Assembly: GCF_002715865.1 (NCBI RefSeq)
Contig: NZ_CP017696.1
Location: forward strand, 1,364,001-1,428,000
DNA length: 64,000 nt
Source: Bifidobacterium asteroides DSM 20089
GTDB taxonomy: Bacteria > Actinomycetota > Actinomycetes > Actinomycetales > Bifidobacteriaceae
Direction: 5' to 3'
Shown here: positions 63,783-64,000 of the stretch, in pieces
How positions within the stretch are numbered: the stretch's first letter is position 1
How the letters are laid out: each line of letters opens with the position of its first letter
Position numbers and translations under genes: made by a program
The notes under the pieces: generated by a model
Seen by the model: only the letters and a program-made list of their open reading frames with translations
The model's database searches: none
Told to the model about the DNA's origin: nothing

Positions 63783-64000
63783 GGCGGCTCCTTCCACAAC
63801 GGACACTACACGCTGTCCAAGCCGTGGCCCGACGAGGTCATCCAGCCGTACCGGCAGGTCTGGGAGCATATCCTGGGCAACCACGGGTCGGGGACTTCCG
63901 TCCCCGGCAAGACCGCGTTCCCCTCGTCGTGGAGCGAGAAGCGCGTCAGGCATGAGGTCCTGGAGACCGCGGCGGCACCCGACCTTGTCAGGAGCATGAA
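63783..64000 (+). CDS. EndoU-like nuclease domain, partial (runs off window)
   Basis: An open frame, free of stops from 63678, reads GGSFHNGHYTLSKPWPDEV...VWEHILGNHGSG...PGKTAFPSSWSEKRV. The HIL-G-x(n)-G...GKTxFPxSWS pattern matches bacterial EndoU (EndoU_2) RNase toxin domains of polymorphic and phage-borne toxins. No start codon is present in frame, so the domain is either the end of a frameshifted larger protein or a remnant. It continues past 64000. Confidence 0.5.

Larger units (their letters stand above)
62236..64000. mobile_element. Decayed integrative element downstream of tRNA-Pro (right end not in window)
   Basis: Directly after tRNA-Pro come a truncated tyrosine recombinase, an ImmA/IrrE-like fragment, two opposed XRE-type fragments and an EndoU-like domain. 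The order fits a phage or ICE left end integrated at the tRNA 3' end. No second copy of the tRNA-Pro 3' end occurs within the window, so the right border is beyond 64000 or lost. Confidence 0.6.

Overview
The window (about 60% G+C, short intergenic gaps) reads as the chromosome of a Bifidobacterium. Supporting this are actinobacterial gene orders (rpmE-prfA-prmC-tsaC-wecA; dacB-tilS-hpt-ftsH-folBK-DUF3180; gpmA/phoU/senX3), actinobacterial families (DUF2530, DUF3180, SenX3), and a LacI/MalFG-type glycan locus. An acetoin/diacetyl reductase and two MenA-type prenyltransferases suggest an insect-associated, oxygen-exposed lineage such as the B. asteroides group. That placement is an inference; no species marker is present.

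Layout. 0-2.5 kb: the end of an ABC exporter ATPase and two overlapping membrane proteins. 2.7-9.1 kb: GNAT enzyme, PIF1-like helicase, oligoribonuclease, IMP dehydrogenase, WecA-like transferase. 8.4-11.6 kb: translation block rpmE-prfA-prmC-tsaC overlapping wecA. 11.7-14.7 kb: acetoin reductase, and a MalY/PatB enzyme divergent from a YheO-type regulator. 14.7-15.4 kb: about 600 bases with a strong promoter, two small ORFs and a three-way-junction RNA fold, then tRNA-Met. 15.5-20.8 kb: peptide-binding lipoprotein, YkoE-like S component, EttA, TesB. 20.9-30.4 kb: DUF3180, a degenerate FolB-FolK fusion, FtsH, Hpt, TilS, PBP4, and an ABC-2 exporter pair. 30.5-35.3 kb: two glycosyltransferases, an AI-2E-family permease and a FemAB enzyme, probably envelope work. 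35.4-43.1 kb: tRNA-Glu and a glucuronoxylan-type locus (GH115, ABC importer, LacI, YesL). 43.5-45.9 kb: trmB, galE. 45.9-47.4 kb: tRNA-Asp and tRNA-Phe, with a decayed prophage between a 21-bp repeat of the tRNA-Phe 3' end. 47.4-49.6 kb: thyA, folA, LMW phosphatase. 49.7-57.4 kb: OsmC, Usp, two cell-wall hydrolase-like proteins, ManA, DUF2530, SenX3 and PhoU. 57.5-62.0 kb: gpmA, two menA paralogues, lysS. 62.1-64 kb: tRNA-Pro followed by decayed integrative-element genes and, at the edge, an EndoU-like nuclease domain.

How the genes work together. The GH115 enzyme, LacI regulator and MalFG importer form one carbohydrate module. Three of its upstream regions share a TTTC-N3-AAA dyad. The folate picture is uneven: thyA and folA are intact, but the folB-folK fusion has lost key residues and folE/folP are absent from their usual place, which suggests folate salvage. 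SenX3 is next to phoU as expected, but its phosphoacceptor histidine is a glutamate and no response regulator is adjacent. The least explained stretch is 14.76-15.26 kb.
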